Origin: Planctomycetales bacterium 71-10
GTDB taxonomy: Bacteria; Planctomycetota; Planctomycetia; Isosphaerales; Isosphaeraceae
NCBI GenBank assembly: GCA_001898385.1
Contig: MKTT01000138.1
Location: 1-44,032, forward strand
DNA length: 44,032 bases
Reading direction: 5' to 3'
In this document: piece after piece, positions 33,702-42,654 of the stretch
Numbering within the stretch: the first letter of the stretch is position 1
Layout of the letters: every line of letters begins with the position of its first letter
Made by a program: the position numbers and the translations under genes
The notes under the pieces: generated by a model
Told to the model about the DNA's origin: nothing
The model's database searches: none
The model's input: only the letters and a program-made list of their open reading frames with translations

Positions 33702-34505
33702 TCAGGACTTGAACCGCCGCGATTGGCGGAAGAAGGCGAGCGGGTTGTCGTACACGACCTTGCGGATCAGGGCCTCGTCGTGGCCTCGGCGCTTCATCTC
33801 GAAGATGAACTCGGGGACGGCCAGGGGGTCGCTGTGGCCCCAGTCGCCGGCCGAGTTGACCATCACGCGATCGGAGCCGTACGCCTCCACCATGTCGGCG
33901 GCGCGCGCGGGGGTGCACTTGGAGATGGGATACAGCGTCATCCCGACCCAGTGCCCCGCGTCGAGCGCCGGGCGGATCGTGTGCTCCTCGACGTGGTCGA
34001 TGCAGACCCGCTCCGGCTTGATGCGGCCGTCCCCCTTGACCATGTCCAGGATCATCCGGGTCCCCTGGTACTTGTCGGCCAGGTGGGGCGTGTGGACCAG
34101 GACCAGCTCGTCCATGCGGGCCGCGAGGTCCAGGTGGTCGAGGAAGACGGTGGCCTCGTTCTTCGTGTTCTTGTTCAGGCCGATCTCGCCGATCCCGATC
34201 ACGCTGGGGTGGTCGAGGAACTCCGGGATCATGGCGATGACCTCGCGCGACAGCGCGACGTTCTCGGCCTCCTTGGCGTTGATGCAGAGCCAGCAGTGAT
34301 GCGCGATCCCGTAGGCCGCCGCCCGTCGCGCCTCGAAGTCCACGAGCTGCCGGAAGTAGTCCCGGAACCCCTCCACCCCCGAGCGGTCGAACCCGGCCCA
34401 GAAGGCCGGCTCGGAGACCATCACGCACCCCGCCAGCGCCATCCGCTTGTAGTCGTCGGTGGTGCGAGAAACCATGTGGATGTGGGGGTCGATGTACTGA
34501 GCCAT
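33702..34505 (-). CDS. TatD-family metal-dependent hydrolase (EboB-like)
   Basis: A 267-residue amidohydrolase-fold protein. Metal ligands are visible: His8 and His10 in DPHIHM, Glu in IGIGEIGLN, His residues in VLVHTPHLADK, His in VCIDHVEEHT, and Asp in NSAGDWGHSD. The opening DPHIHMVSRTTDDY and the NSA(G)DWG-SDPL motif resemble the TatD-like protein of the ebo gene clusters (EboB) more than the DNase TatD itself. None of the other ebo genes are in the window. It lies about 30 bp after the RelA/SpoT gene on the same strand and could be read through from it, but a functional link is not evident. Confidence 0.82.
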   Translation of the reverse strand: MAQYIDPHIHMVSRTTDDYKRMALAGCVMVSEPAFWAGFDRSGVEGFRDYFRQLVDFEARRAAAYGIAHHCWLCINAKEAENVALSREVIAMIPEFLDHPSVIGIGEIGLNKNTKNEATVFLDHLDLAARMDELVLVHTPHLADKYQGTRMILDMVKGDGRIKPERVCIDHVEEHTIRPALDAGHWVGMTLYPISKCTPARAADMVEAYGSDRVMVNSAGDWGHSDPLAVPEFIFEMKRRGHDEALIRKVVYDNPLAFFRQSRRFKS

Positions 34506-34538
34506 GATGGCAACCTCGTCGCTTCCGGGTATTCGGCG

Positions 34539-35342
34539 TCAGACCTGCATGGGGCCGCGATCGATCTCCTGTCGCAACCTCATGATCTCGCATTCCGCCA
34601 GGTGTAAGGCGTGGCCCAGGGAGACCAGCCGGGCCTCGGGCGAGGCGAATTCATGCTTGGCGACGGGTTCCAGACGTACCCGTTCGTAGAGCTGATGCGA
34701 CAGCCGCCGCCATTCGCTCATGAGGGCGGAATAGATCTGGACCTCCACGACGGAACCCGACCTGAATCGGACCAGTCCGTGATAGGCGAAATATCCCGAG
34801 GCCATCTTCATCTCGGGCTCGAAGGCGATCGACTCCACCCGGCCCTCGTATTGCTCCTTCAGCTCTTGGTTGTACAGGAGGCCGGGGAGGTCGTTCATCC
34901 GATGGGCGAGGAACCGCGCCCCGTCGAGGGTCTCCGTCCGAACATCGGTCCGGATCAAGTCCGTGATGGAACGACGGAGATCGGAGAGCGTAACCCCCGG
35001 CTCGTCGCCCGCCTTCCGCCACATCTTGTTCACGATGGACGGCGCGGACTTGAAGAGGTCGCTGTAGCGAGGCGACGGATTCCCGCTGGGCCCGACGCTC
35101 GGGAGCGCCTCCGACAGCGGCGTCTGGTAGCTCGCCTCCTGCCCCCTGGCCCTGCGATATTCGTTTCTCGCGTAAGTAAACATGTAAGTCAGGACCTGAT
35201 AGAGCAGGTCGAGGTCCGGGCGAGCCTCCGCCATCAAGCCTCGTCGAAAGTCGTCGAGGCGGTTGAGCAGGCCGCGATCCGCTTCGACGGCCTCCTCATG
35301 CCATTGGACATACCCTTCCTGGCTATATGGAGTCGGCTTCAT
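34539..35342 (-). CDS. RelA/SpoT-domain protein (small alarmone-synthetase-like)
   Basis: This 267-residue protein has no HD, TGS or ACT domains. Residues about 95-225 match the RelA/SpoT nucleotidyltransferase layout: FKSAPSIVNKMWRK (basic G-loop region), SITDLIRTDVR, then GYFAYHGLVRF and VVEVQIYSALMSEWRRLSH (Glu200 in EVQI is the expected metal-binding glutamate). In canonical enzymes the second motif is D-L-x-G-x-R; here Gly and Arg are replaced (D-L-I-R-T-D). It may therefore be a divergent synthetase, a toxSAS-like toxin modifying other substrates, or inactive. An N-terminal helical region (1-90) and a C-terminal helical tail flank the domain. It follows a 123-residue gene by 25 bp, as in a toxin-antitoxin pair. 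The start follows GAGGGGCCGACG. Confidence 0.7.
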   Translation of the reverse strand: MKPTPYSQEGYVQWHEEAVEADRGLLNRLDDFRRGLMAEARPDLDLLYQVLTYMFTYARNEYRRARGQEASYQTPLSEALPSVGPSGNPSPRYSDLFKSAPSIVNKMWRKAGDEPGVTLSDLRRSITDLIRTDVRTETLDGARFLAHRMNDLPGLLYNQELKEQYEGRVESIAFEPEMKMASGYFAYHGLVRFRSGSVVEVQIYSALMSEWRRLSHQLYERVRLEPVAKHEFASPEARLVSLGHALHLAECEIMRLRQEIDRGPMQV

Positions 35343-35367
35343 CGTCGGCCCCTCGGCGGCGGTACGG

Positions 35368-35739
35368 TCAGACTCGACTCGCGTCGAGGAGGTCGTAAGA
35401 CCGGGCCACTTCTTCGGCGATGCTCTTCACCTCGACGCTGCAATAACTCGACTGGAAGGCGTCGTAGAGCAGCCGGGCTCGCGGCAGGCCGCCGTTGAAT
35501 CCCGACTCCGTTTCATAGAGGCCGACGAGACCGGAGACGACCATCACCTCCTGGCCTACCCAGCGCCCCCCACAGTTCTTCTCGAACCACGATTGCTCGG
35601 AGGTGAGGAGGCTGGCGAGCGAGGACAACGATCCAGACTCCGGGCGCGACCAGATTTCGCGCCAATGCGAGGCGGCCTTTCGATAATGGACGACGATCGA
35701 CTCCTCGCCCCGGACCAACAGTTCCAAGCTGTAGCGCAT
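35368..35739 (-). CDS. Hypothetical 123-residue protein upstream of RelA/SpoT-domain gene
   Basis: ATG 35739 has AAGGAGG at good spacing. The protein (MRYSLELLVRGEESIVVHYR to YDLLDASRV) is mixed alpha/beta, soluble and without signal peptide or metal motif. I recognise no family. Its position, size and strand, 25 bp before the RelA/SpoT-domain gene, make it the natural candidate antitoxin or partner. The 15 bases ending in its start codon, GAGGGGCCGACGATG, are repeated exactly at the start of the next gene. Confidence 0.65.
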   Translation of the reverse strand: MRYSLELLVRGEESIVVHYRKAASHWREIWSRPESGSLSSLASLLTSEQSWFEKNCGGRWVGQEVMVVSGLVGLYETESGFNGGLPRARLLYDAFQSSYCSVEVKSIAEEVARSYDLLDASRV

Positions 35740-36560
35740 CGTCGGCCCCTCCTTCGCCCCCCGGCCGCGCCCCCCATGTCTCGGTGTCGGCTGCGTGGAA
35801 CGTCGTTCAAGTCCAGTCGGATCATCCGGGGGAGGACGGCTTCTTTCCTGTAAGGATATCAGAACCGCGCAGGACGAGGAATCGTCAGCCCGGCGGGAGA
35901 CGTTCGGGCCGTCATCAGGATTCCACTCCGACCTGATACTCCAGGATGTCGGAGGATGACGTCCCGACGTTCGAGTCCGTGCGCGTCGGATCGAGTTTCG
36001 TCGGTTTTCCGTCGCTGTGCCGCATTTGTGTAGCAACAGCCTTCTGAAGGGCTGCGCCGCGGCGGCGTCGGCGGGATGGGGCGAGCGGGGACGAGATGAT
36101 GGGCGGGAGGGGTCCGACGAGTTCCGAGGAAGGATCGCACGTCCACTTCACGCGCCTGCGCGTAGGAATCTCGATGCGCCCCGCATCCAGGCGGCCGTTT
36201 GACCATCGCTCTCGCCGCGCCCCGGAAGGCCGCGCCCGTCGCCAGGCGGCCGGCCGTTCTCTACGCCTGGGCCAGTCGACCCACCTCGCCCGCAGCTTAC
36301 GCCGACTCATCGATTTCGCGCAATCGAAGCCAAAATCCGCCGCCCGAACATCAAACTCAATCCCCAATGATAAAACGACTTGCGGCAATCCTGAAAAACC
36401 TCGCCGCATGACGATCGAACCCGAAGGGACCCAGGGGAAGCCATCGGGCCTGGCGGGGAAAATCGGATTATGCGGGAATTGCGCGAAAGTCGGGCCAGGC
36501 ACGCTGCCGATGGATGAGCGAGGGAGCGTCGGCGTCGAGGGACGGCGCGGGGGTCGGAGC
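35740..36560. other. Intergenic region without supported gene
   Basis: About 820 bp separate two divergent transcription units. Open frames here are short, Arg/Pro-rich, and show no coding bias or family motifs. Part of it (36300-36410) is AT-rich with AATCAAAC-like stretches, suggesting regulatory sequence for the lipase gene. No clean promoter, RNA gene or repeat could be fixed. Upstream starts of the lipase gene (ATG 36510) would take up the last 50 bp. Confidence 0.45.
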
Positions 36561-38267
36561 ATGCTCGGCGAGGCGTCCATGCAAGAATCAGGGCCGATCG
36601 ACGTCCGGATCGCGCGCCGGACCTTCCTGGCGACGACGGCCTCGCTAGCCCTCGCGGGGACGGCCCGCGCCGGCTCAGTCGACGTCGGGAAGACGCTCGC
36701 CCGCGCCGACGGGTCGCGGCGTCGGGCCCACCTGGCGGAACACGCCGGGGCGAAGGAATGCATCGACCTCTATTATGAAGGGGCGGTCTTCGCCTACGCC
36801 GCCCTCGCCGCCGATCCGTGCGGCCCGCGCTCGAACCGGGCGCTGGGCGTCTACAATGCGAGCCTGGCCGGCTGCCTCCGCGCGGCGAGCCGACACCGCG
36901 CGATCGATCCGCGCTCGCACCTGATCGTCCGCGGCCCCGGTGGCGTGACGAGCGTCCCGGTCGTCCATCGGGGCTTCGTCTGGTCGCCGGCCGACTTCCA
37001 CGGCCTGCTCGACCCGTCCGCCTCGCCCCGCAACCCGTCGAACTTCCGCGACCACTCGCGCGTCGGCGTGGGCGCCCCCCAGGTCGTCGTCCGGAAGAAC
37101 GTGCGGGCGACGCCGGAAGACGCCTTCCTGCACGACCCGATGTTCTTCCCCGCGACGGCCGTCCTGAGGCCCGACCTTAACGCCTGGCTGGGCGGGGCCG
37201 GCGGGCCCGGCGACGTCCTGGAGTTCCACGACCCCTTGCGCGTGGGCCGGATCGACATGCCCGGCTCGAACGGCCCGCTCGCGGCCGACTTCGACGCCCC
37301 CATCGCCTACCTGGAACGGTCGACGAAGGGGCTCGAATCGGGGTGGTCGGGCCTCCTCAACCCCAGCCAGGACGTGAACCGGGCGTTCCTGGGCCTGCTC
37401 GAACCGTTCCAGCCGGGGAAGATCCCGGTGATCTTCGTCCACGGGCTGTACGACACCCCGTACACGTTCACCGACCTGATGAACGGCCTGCGGCTGAGGC
37501 CCGGGTTCCTCGACCGCTACCAGATCGCCGGCTATCGCTACGCGACCGGGCTGACGTTCCTGCACTCGGCCGCCCTCTTCCGGCGCGACCTGCACAACTT
37601 CCAGGCGACCTTCGACCCCTCGCAGGCCGACCCCGGATTCCAGGACTCCGTCCTCATCGGCCACAGCATGGGGGGCCTCCAGGTCAAGCTCCAAGTCGTC
37701 TCCAGCGGCGACGCCTTCTGGGACCTGGTGTCGTGCCGCCCCCTGGGGGCGCTGGCCGCGACCGACCGGGTGCGGTCGACGCTCGGGTCCCTGTTCTACT
37801 TCGACCCCGTCCCGTTCGTCCGCCGGGCGATCTTCCTGGCGACCCCGCACGACGGCCTCAGCGCCGCGGCCTCCCCCGGGGGCGTCCTCAGCGAGCGCCT
37901 GACCCGACCGCCCCAGGACCTGAAGAACCTGGCGGCGCAGGTCGACGCGGACAATCCCGGCGCGATCCGGCCGTACATGCACGACCTGCCGAACAGCATC
38001 GGCATGCTCCGCCGCCGCGAGCCCCTCCACCGGACGCTCCGCGACCTGCCGATCGCCCCCCACGTCCGGTACAACACCGTGGCGGGGACCGGTCGCTTCA
38101 TCCCCCCCGCGATCGCGCGCGGCGACGGCATCGTCCCCGTCAAGAGCGCGAGCCTGGACGGGGCCGAGACCCAGGTGCTCGTCCCCGAGTCCCACACCAC
38201 GATCAACACCAGCCAGTACACCCTGGTGGAAGTGGACCGGATCCTCCGGGGCCACGCCGCCGGCTGA
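36561..38267 (+). CDS. Tat-exported alpha/beta hydrolase (lipase-like)
   Basis: The product (568 residues from ATG 36561; ATG 36510 and 36579 are alternatives) has a twin-arginine signal: IARRTFLATTASLALAGTARA. The C-terminal half is an alpha/beta hydrolase: oxyanion loop VIFVHGLYDTPYTF, nucleophile Ser369 in IGHSMGG, and His545 in PESHTTIN; the acid is probably the Asp in GDGIVPVKS. The lid and N-terminal region (about 40-280) is long and unassigned. It resembles planctomycete esterase/lipase proteins acting outside the cytoplasm, on lipid or polyester. It converges with the small secreted gene at 38286. Confidence 0.85.
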   Translation: MLGEASMQESGPIDVRIARRTFLATTASLALAGTARAGSVDVGKTLARADGSRRRAHLAEHAGAKECIDLYYEGAVFAYAALAADPCGPRSNRALGVYNASLAGCLRAASRHRAIDPRSHLIVRGPGGVTSVPVVHRGFVWSPADFHGLLDPSASPRNPSNFRDHSRVGVGAPQVVVRKNVRATPEDAFLHDPMFFPATAVLRPDLNAWLGGAGGPGDVLEFHDPLRVGRIDMPGSNGPLAADFDAPIAYLERSTKGLESGWSGLLNPSQDVNRAFLGLLEPFQPGKIPVIFVHGLYDTPYTFTDLMNGLRLRPGFLDRYQIAGYRYATGLTFLHSAALFRRDLHNFQATFDPSQADPGFQDSVLIGHSMGGLQVKLQVVSSGDAFWDLVSCRPLGALAATDRVRSTLGSLFYFDPVPFVRRAIFLATPHDGLSAAASPGGVLSERLTRPPQDLKNLAAQVDADNPGAIRPYMHDLPNSIGMLRRREPLHRTLRDLPIAPHVRYNTVAGTGRFIPPAIARGDGIVPVKSASLDGAETQVLVPESHTTINTSQYTLVEVDRILRGHAAG

Positions 38268-38285
38268 CGCGAGGGGCCTCCTTCC

Positions 38286-38759
38286 TTAATATGTGGGTTC
38301 GGGGCGACGGTCGGCCTTCCAGGGCGGATCGCCGGCCCCCTCCCAGACGGCCGCGTCGGGCCCGCCGCGGAGATAGCGGAGAAACTCCTTGGCGTGCTGG
38401 GGCTCGGCGTATGGCCGGCGCACGAGCATCCGATCGTCCAGGCTTCCGTCGCCCAGCAGGATGCGGATCCTCAGGGCGTAGCGGAGGTCGGTGCAGCCCC
38501 GCCGTTCCATGGCCCGGCGGACTTCCTCCCAGGTCGGGATTGCCGGGAGGGAGGCCAACTCCCCCGACAGGCCGGCGAATCCTTCCGACGCCAAGCCTTC
38601 GACCTCCAGGATCCGGGCGGTCAGCCGGGGCTCGGAATCGTCCGTCGCGGCCGTCCCCGGCGAGCCGGACGACCACGACCGGACCACCAGCGACGGCACC
38701 AGGAACAGCCCCGCGGCCATGACGGTGTAGGCGACCCCCCCCATCCCCCGACGGCGCAT
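38286..38759 (-). CDS. Small secreted or membrane-anchored hypothetical protein
   Basis: A 157-residue protein with one N-terminal hydrophobic segment (VAYTVMAAGLFLVPSLVV) and a soluble remainder containing a helical region (TWEEVRRAMERRGCTDLRYA). ATG 38759 follows GGAGGAT. It is downstream of the ABC permease on the same strand but separated by a strong hairpin, so it is likely a separate unit. I recognise no family. Confidence 0.6.
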   Translation of the reverse strand: MRRRGMGGVAYTVMAAGLFLVPSLVVRSWSSGSPGTAATDDSEPRLTARILEVEGLASEGFAGLSGELASLPAIPTWEEVRRAMERRGCTDLRYALRIRILLGDGSLDDRMLVRRPYAEPQHAKEFLRYLRGGPDAAVWEGAGDPPWKADRRPEPTY

Positions 38760-38848
38760 ACCATCCTCCCGCGCGGCGACCCGCGCCCGTGGCGAATCCG
38801 CTCGACCGAGAACCGAGGATGCCGCCGCGTCGACGACGACGCGGGGAA

Positions 38849-38875
38849 CGGGGCCCGGGATCGACCCGGGCCCCG
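38849..38875 (-). terminator. Strong GC hairpin after the ABC operon
   Basis: CGGGGCCCGGG and its exact reverse complement CCCGGGCCCCG form an 11-bp perfect stem around the loop ATCGA, 8 bp after the permease stop on the minus strand. It lacks a long U-run, as is common in GC-rich genomes. It most likely ends transcription of the GntR-ABC-permease operon. Confidence 0.7.
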
Positions 38876-38882
38876 GCGAAGG

Positions 38883-41654
38883 TCAGGGCGCGCCGGCCGC
38901 GGGGGGCTTGACGCCGTCCTTCAGCGGGTAGACGAGGTCGCCCACCTGCATGTTGCCGAGGTTGCGAGCGGCCCGTTCGTCCTTGAGGTCGGGGCCGACG
39001 CTGTAGAGCAGCCAGCAGCCGTCGCTCGGCTTCAGGATCCGGCGGTCGATCACCGACGTATACCCCTGGGAGGGCATGTCGGCCAGCGGGATCAGCGGCT
39101 GGCCCGACGAGGGGATGTAGCCGAAACGGTCCCCGGCGAAAGGGTCGTGCCTCTCGGGGTCGTCGTCCGAATTCCGCGAGCCCAACGGGGGCGGGAGTTC
39201 GTCGAGCGAATGCGGCAGGGCGCCGTCGTGACGGGCCTGGTAGAGCCGCAGCCGCAGGACCATCGCCAGCGCACGACGCTCGGCCTCGATGCGGGGATAC
39301 CGCACGCCGTCCTTCCCCGGCAGGTCCAGCCGGACGATCGGCGTGGACGCTTCGAAGCCGCTCAACTCCGCGGGGCCGAGCAAGCCCACCGTCTCGCGCG
39401 CCGACCGGAGCGTGAGGGTCCGGTGCGAGTCGAGCGGCAAGGCCCGCCAGCCCATGCCGTGGGGCCCGGGCTCCAGCGGCAGGGCGGCGTAGGGACGGTC
39501 GCCGAGCATCTGAATCCACGAGCCCGCCAGCAGGTCGTAGACCTTCCGGGCGCGGGCCATCTCCCACGGCGTCGTCAGGATTCGGGCCCCGATGGCCTCG
39601 GTCGTGTCCACCTTCTTGCGCCTCGGGACATACCCGCGGAGGTACAGGTCGATGAGGTCGTCCTGGGGGAGGTTCGCCGTGTTCCGGAAGGCGTTGCGAT
39701 CGAGCCTCGCCCGATCGGCCGGGGTGAATCCCCCCGGCAGCGAGCGATACGAGGCCAGGGCCCGCTCCAGCGAGGCCGCCGTCTGGCCCGGGTCGGCGGC
39801 CCACTCCATCGCCAGGCCGACGGCCTGGGGCTCGATGCTGAAGTACGCCCAGCCCCGCACCTTCGAATACTGCCGCGCCATCCGGAGCAGCGTCTCGACC
39901 TCGTCCCACGACCCGTCCAGGTCGCCGCGCCCGAGCCGGGCCCGGGCGGAGTCGGACAGGAGGTTGACCAGATGGGCGTAGGAAGGCTCCTGGGGCAGGG
40001 TGAAGATCGTGGCCTTGCGGGGATCCTCGTAGTCGCAGTTCGGGAGGAGCGCAGCCTTCCGCACGATCGCCAGGGCGGAGTCGACCTTCTCCGACCGATC
40101 GGCCGGGGCCGACCCGGCCACCGCGAGGACCAGGCGCTCGGCCTCGCGATACAGCGGGGCGGCGTCCTCGTCCGGGGGCGAGGGTTGGCCGAAGCTCTCG
40201 GGCTGGAACAGCGACTGCGCCTGGTCCGCGGGGAGCGTCGGCACGTCCCACGCCCGGCCGCCGATGTAGCCGGAGACCAGGACCGCGGCCGCCGCGCCGC
40301 ACCAGAGCGCCAGCCGCGCCCACTTCCCGAAGCCCGGGGCGAACCGGAGCCAGTCGCCGCTCCAGGCCCAGCTCACGGCGAGCAGGGCGAGGGCGGGGTA
40401 CAGGAAGACGAACGGGCCCGCGATCCCCAGGGCCAGCGAGGCCCCGAGGAAGTACCCCAGCACGATCAGCCCCACGACGGCGATCGAACCGGCCATGATC
40501 CCCCGGCGGAACACCATCCCGCAGAGGGTCCCCAGGGCGAACGGGAACGTCAGGCCCCCCAACACGCCGGCGACGATCGTCCCCGCGCCGTAAATCCCGG
40601 GGGCCCGCCAGACGTCCGGGAGCCACCGGAGATTCCGGACATGGACGAGGCCGCAGAGTGCGATCATCGTCGACCACCAGATCACGAGCTTGACCGCCCA
40701 GGCCACGCCCGGCCGGACCCCGTGCTGATCCAGGAAACGGTGCGTCCGCCCCCGGTTCTCCCCGTTGAACGTCGAGATCCCCGTCATCATGGCGACGAAG
40801 GCCGTGGCGATGACGAGGATCTCGCTGAAGCTCTGGCGATTCCACTCGGTCAGGCGGTTGAACGCCAGGCCGCCCAGGGCCACCGCCAGCAGGACCTTCA
40901 ACTCCATCCGCACCTGACGCCACGTCTCCCACGCGAGCCGCCCCACCGAGTACGTCCAGGCCCGCGCCGGACGACGAGCGACGGCCGCCGTCGCGGACGC
41001 TTCGGCGCGCTCGACGGCCTCGGGCACCGGGCGGGCGCGATGGGGCTCCCACCGCGGCGGCCCCGTGCGGACGAACGCGAAGGCCGAGGCCGCCGCCGTG
41101 GCCAGGCCGATGGCGATCAGCAGCGGCGCGGCCTCAGTCGTCGGCCCCTCCTGGAGGTTCACCAACGCCGCGAGCGTCGCGCCCAGCGAGGCCATCGCCA
41201 GGACCGCCGCGTGCATCGCATTGCCCAGGACGGCCGACCAGAGCAGCCCCCAGCCCAGCGCCACTCCCCCCCAGATTAGCGCAGCGCCCGTGATCCGGAA
41301 CAGGTTCGGCACGAACCCCATGTAGGCCACGGCCGACAGCCAAAGCAGGAGCCCCAGCGCCAGCGTCGTCCCCAGGGCGAACGACGCCTTCGCCCCCCAG
41401 AGCCGCAAGCGGTCGATGGGCAGGGCGTCGAGCATCCCCAGCGTCCCCGCCTCGCGCTCGCCCGCGAAGACCGCCGCGGCGATCAGGAACAGGTAGATGA
41501 CCGCGACGAGGCCCGCGATCACGACGTACCCTTCCTCCTGACCTTCCCCCGCCAGGAGCCGGACGAGCCCCTGCAAGGCGAGCCCGACGCAGGCCAGGAA
41601 GCCCCACGCCGGCCAGGTCTGGCGCGCCTCTTTCCACCACAATCGCGCGAACAT
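38883..41654 (-). CDS. Fused double ABC-2 permease with large extramembrane C-terminal domain
   Basis: A 923-residue protein. Residues 1-200 form an ABC-2 permease half (FARLWWKEARQTWPAW, the AGEREAGTLGMLDALP coupling motif at 64-79, six or so membrane segments). Residues 235-465 form a second half that repeats the design (ETWRQVRMELKVLLAV, and NGENRGRTHRFLDQHGV at 297-313 corresponding to the same coupling motif). From about 466 to 923 there is a soluble domain without membrane segments, starting RAWDVPTLPADQAQ, probably on the outer side. It contains helical repeats (LYREAERLVLAVAG, LVNLLSDSARARLGRG) and a C-terminal part (DPFAGDRFGYIPS, LLYSVGPDL) like that of planctomycete secreted proteins. 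It pairs with the ATPase 37 bp upstream. Transport substrate unknown. Confidence 0.8.
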   Translation of the reverse strand: MFARLWWKEARQTWPAWGFLACVGLALQGLVRLLAGEGQEEGYVVIAGLVAVIYLFLIAAAVFAGEREAGTLGMLDALPIDRLRLWGAKASFALGTTLALGLLLWLSAVAYMGFVPNLFRITGAALIWGGVALGWGLLWSAVLGNAMHAAVLAMASLGATLAALVNLQEGPTTEAAPLLIAIGLATAAASAFAFVRTGPPRWEPHRARPVPEAVERAEASATAAVARRPARAWTYSVGRLAWETWRQVRMELKVLLAVALGGLAFNRLTEWNRQSFSEILVIATAFVAMMTGISTFNGENRGRTHRFLDQHGVRPGVAWAVKLVIWWSTMIALCGLVHVRNLRWLPDVWRAPGIYGAGTIVAGVLGGLTFPFALGTLCGMVFRRGIMAGSIAVVGLIVLGYFLGASLALGIAGPFVFLYPALALLAVSWAWSGDWLRFAPGFGKWARLALWCGAAAAVLVSGYIGGRAWDVPTLPADQAQSLFQPESFGQPSPPDEDAAPLYREAERLVLAVAGSAPADRSEKVDSALAIVRKAALLPNCDYEDPRKATIFTLPQEPSYAHLVNLLSDSARARLGRGDLDGSWDEVETLLRMARQYSKVRGWAYFSIEPQAVGLAMEWAADPGQTAASLERALASYRSLPGGFTPADRARLDRNAFRNTANLPQDDLIDLYLRGYVPRRKKVDTTEAIGARILTTPWEMARARKVYDLLAGSWIQMLGDRPYAALPLEPGPHGMGWRALPLDSHRTLTLRSARETVGLLGPAELSGFEASTPIVRLDLPGKDGVRYPRIEAERRALAMVLRLRLYQARHDGALPHSLDELPPPLGSRNSDDDPERHDPFAGDRFGYIPSSGQPLIPLADMPSQGYTSVIDRRILKPSDGCWLLYSVGPDLKDERAARNLGNMQVGDLVYPLKDGVKPPAAGAP

Positions 41655-41691
41655 GCGATCCTCCTTTCCGGATCGATGGATGAAGGGGCGG

Positions 41692-42651
41692 TCAGGCGAC
41701 GTGGGCCGCGCCGGGCGTCGGCGCGGGGGCGGGGCGACGGGCCCTCATGTGGCCGACGTAGACGTCCTCCAGCGAGGGCGTCTCGATCCGGACCGACTCC
41801 ACGCCCGGCAGGTTGCGCACCGCCTCGCACGCCGCGCGGTCGCGGGCGCGCACCAGCCAGTGGGCCTGTCGCGGGGCGTCGGCCGCGTCGATCAACTCGA
41901 TGGGGAGCGAGGCCGGCGGGGCCTGGTCGTGGTCGCGGCTCTGGAAGTTCACCGCCAGCAGGAACGTCCGCGCCCGCAGCTCGTCCAGCGGCTCGGCGAG
42001 GATCAGCTTCCCCTTGTGCAAGAGCGCGACGTGGCTGGCCACCCGCTCCACCTCGCCGAGCTGGTGGCTGGAGAGGAAGACCGTCCGGCCCGACGCCGCC
42101 AGGTCCACCATGCTCTCCATGAACTCGCGCCGGACCATCGCGTCCAGGCCCGAGGTCGGCTCGTCGAGGATCAGCAGCGACGGGTCCGACGCCATGGCCA
42201 GCGCCAGCGACACCTTCGCCCGCATCCCCTTGGAGAGCGCCTTGATCTTGCGGTCCGCCGGCAGGCCGAAGCCCCGGATCGACTCGCCGTAGCGCGACAG
42301 GAACCCGGCCGTCCCGACGACCGCCTCGGGGTGGAAGCCGGCGGCGAACCAGCCGATCTCGGCGACCGTCATCCAGTCGTAGAGCGCCGGGATCTCCGGG
42401 ACGTATCCCACCCGACGGCGGACGTCCAGCCCCTCCCGCGCCGGGTCGAGCCCCAGCACCTTCGCCCGGCCGGCGTCGGGCCGGATCATCCCCAAAAGGA
42501 CCTGGATCGTCGTCGTCTTCCCGGCCCCGTTCTCGCCCAGCAGCCCGAAGACGGAGCCCTCGGGCACGTCGAGCGACAGGCCGTCCAGCGCGACCTGGTC
42601 GCGATAATACTTGCTCACATTCTCGATCGAGATGGCCGCTTGGTCGCCCAT
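41692..42651 (-). CDS. ABC transporter ATP-binding protein
   Basis: A 319-residue cytoplasmic ATPase. Walker A is GENGAGKTT (39-47), the signature loop reads LSKGMRAK (139-146) instead of LSGGQ, Walker B is LLILDEP (159-165), the D-loop is SGLD and the H-loop His is 196 (SSHQ). The LSKGM form and the C-terminal extension (about 220-319) are typical of ABC-2/YtrB-type exporters. ATG 42651 follows the GntR stop by 3 bp. It should drive the fused permease encoded next. Confidence 0.92.
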   Translation of the reverse strand: MGDQAAISIENVSKYYRDQVALDGLSLDVPEGSVFGLLGENGAGKTTTIQVLLGMIRPDAGRAKVLGLDPAREGLDVRRRVGYVPEIPALYDWMTVAEIGWFAAGFHPEAVVGTAGFLSRYGESIRGFGLPADRKIKALSKGMRAKVSLALAMASDPSLLILDEPTSGLDAMVRREFMESMVDLAASGRTVFLSSHQLGEVERVASHVALLHKGKLILAEPLDELRARTFLLAVNFQSRDHDQAPPASLPIELIDAADAPRQAHWLVRARDRAACEAVRNLPGVESVRIETPSLEDVYVGHMRARRPAPAPTPGAAHVA

Positions 42652-42654
42652 GGC

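Noticed and set aside
30785..33712. Long plus-strand open frame antisense to the glycosidase
   Set aside because: Composition is that of reverse-complement shadow coding; the minus-strand protein has a signal peptide and catalytic motifs.
35859..36206. 115-codon minus-strand frame in the 35.7-36.5 kb gap
   Set aside because: Mixed composition, Arg/Pro/Thr-rich, no ribosome-binding site, no recognisable motif or coding bias.
38394..41279. 961-codon plus-strand frame antisense to the ABC permease
   Set aside because: Low-complexity Arg/Asp/Gly-rich sequence without domains; the minus strand encodes the recognisable permease.
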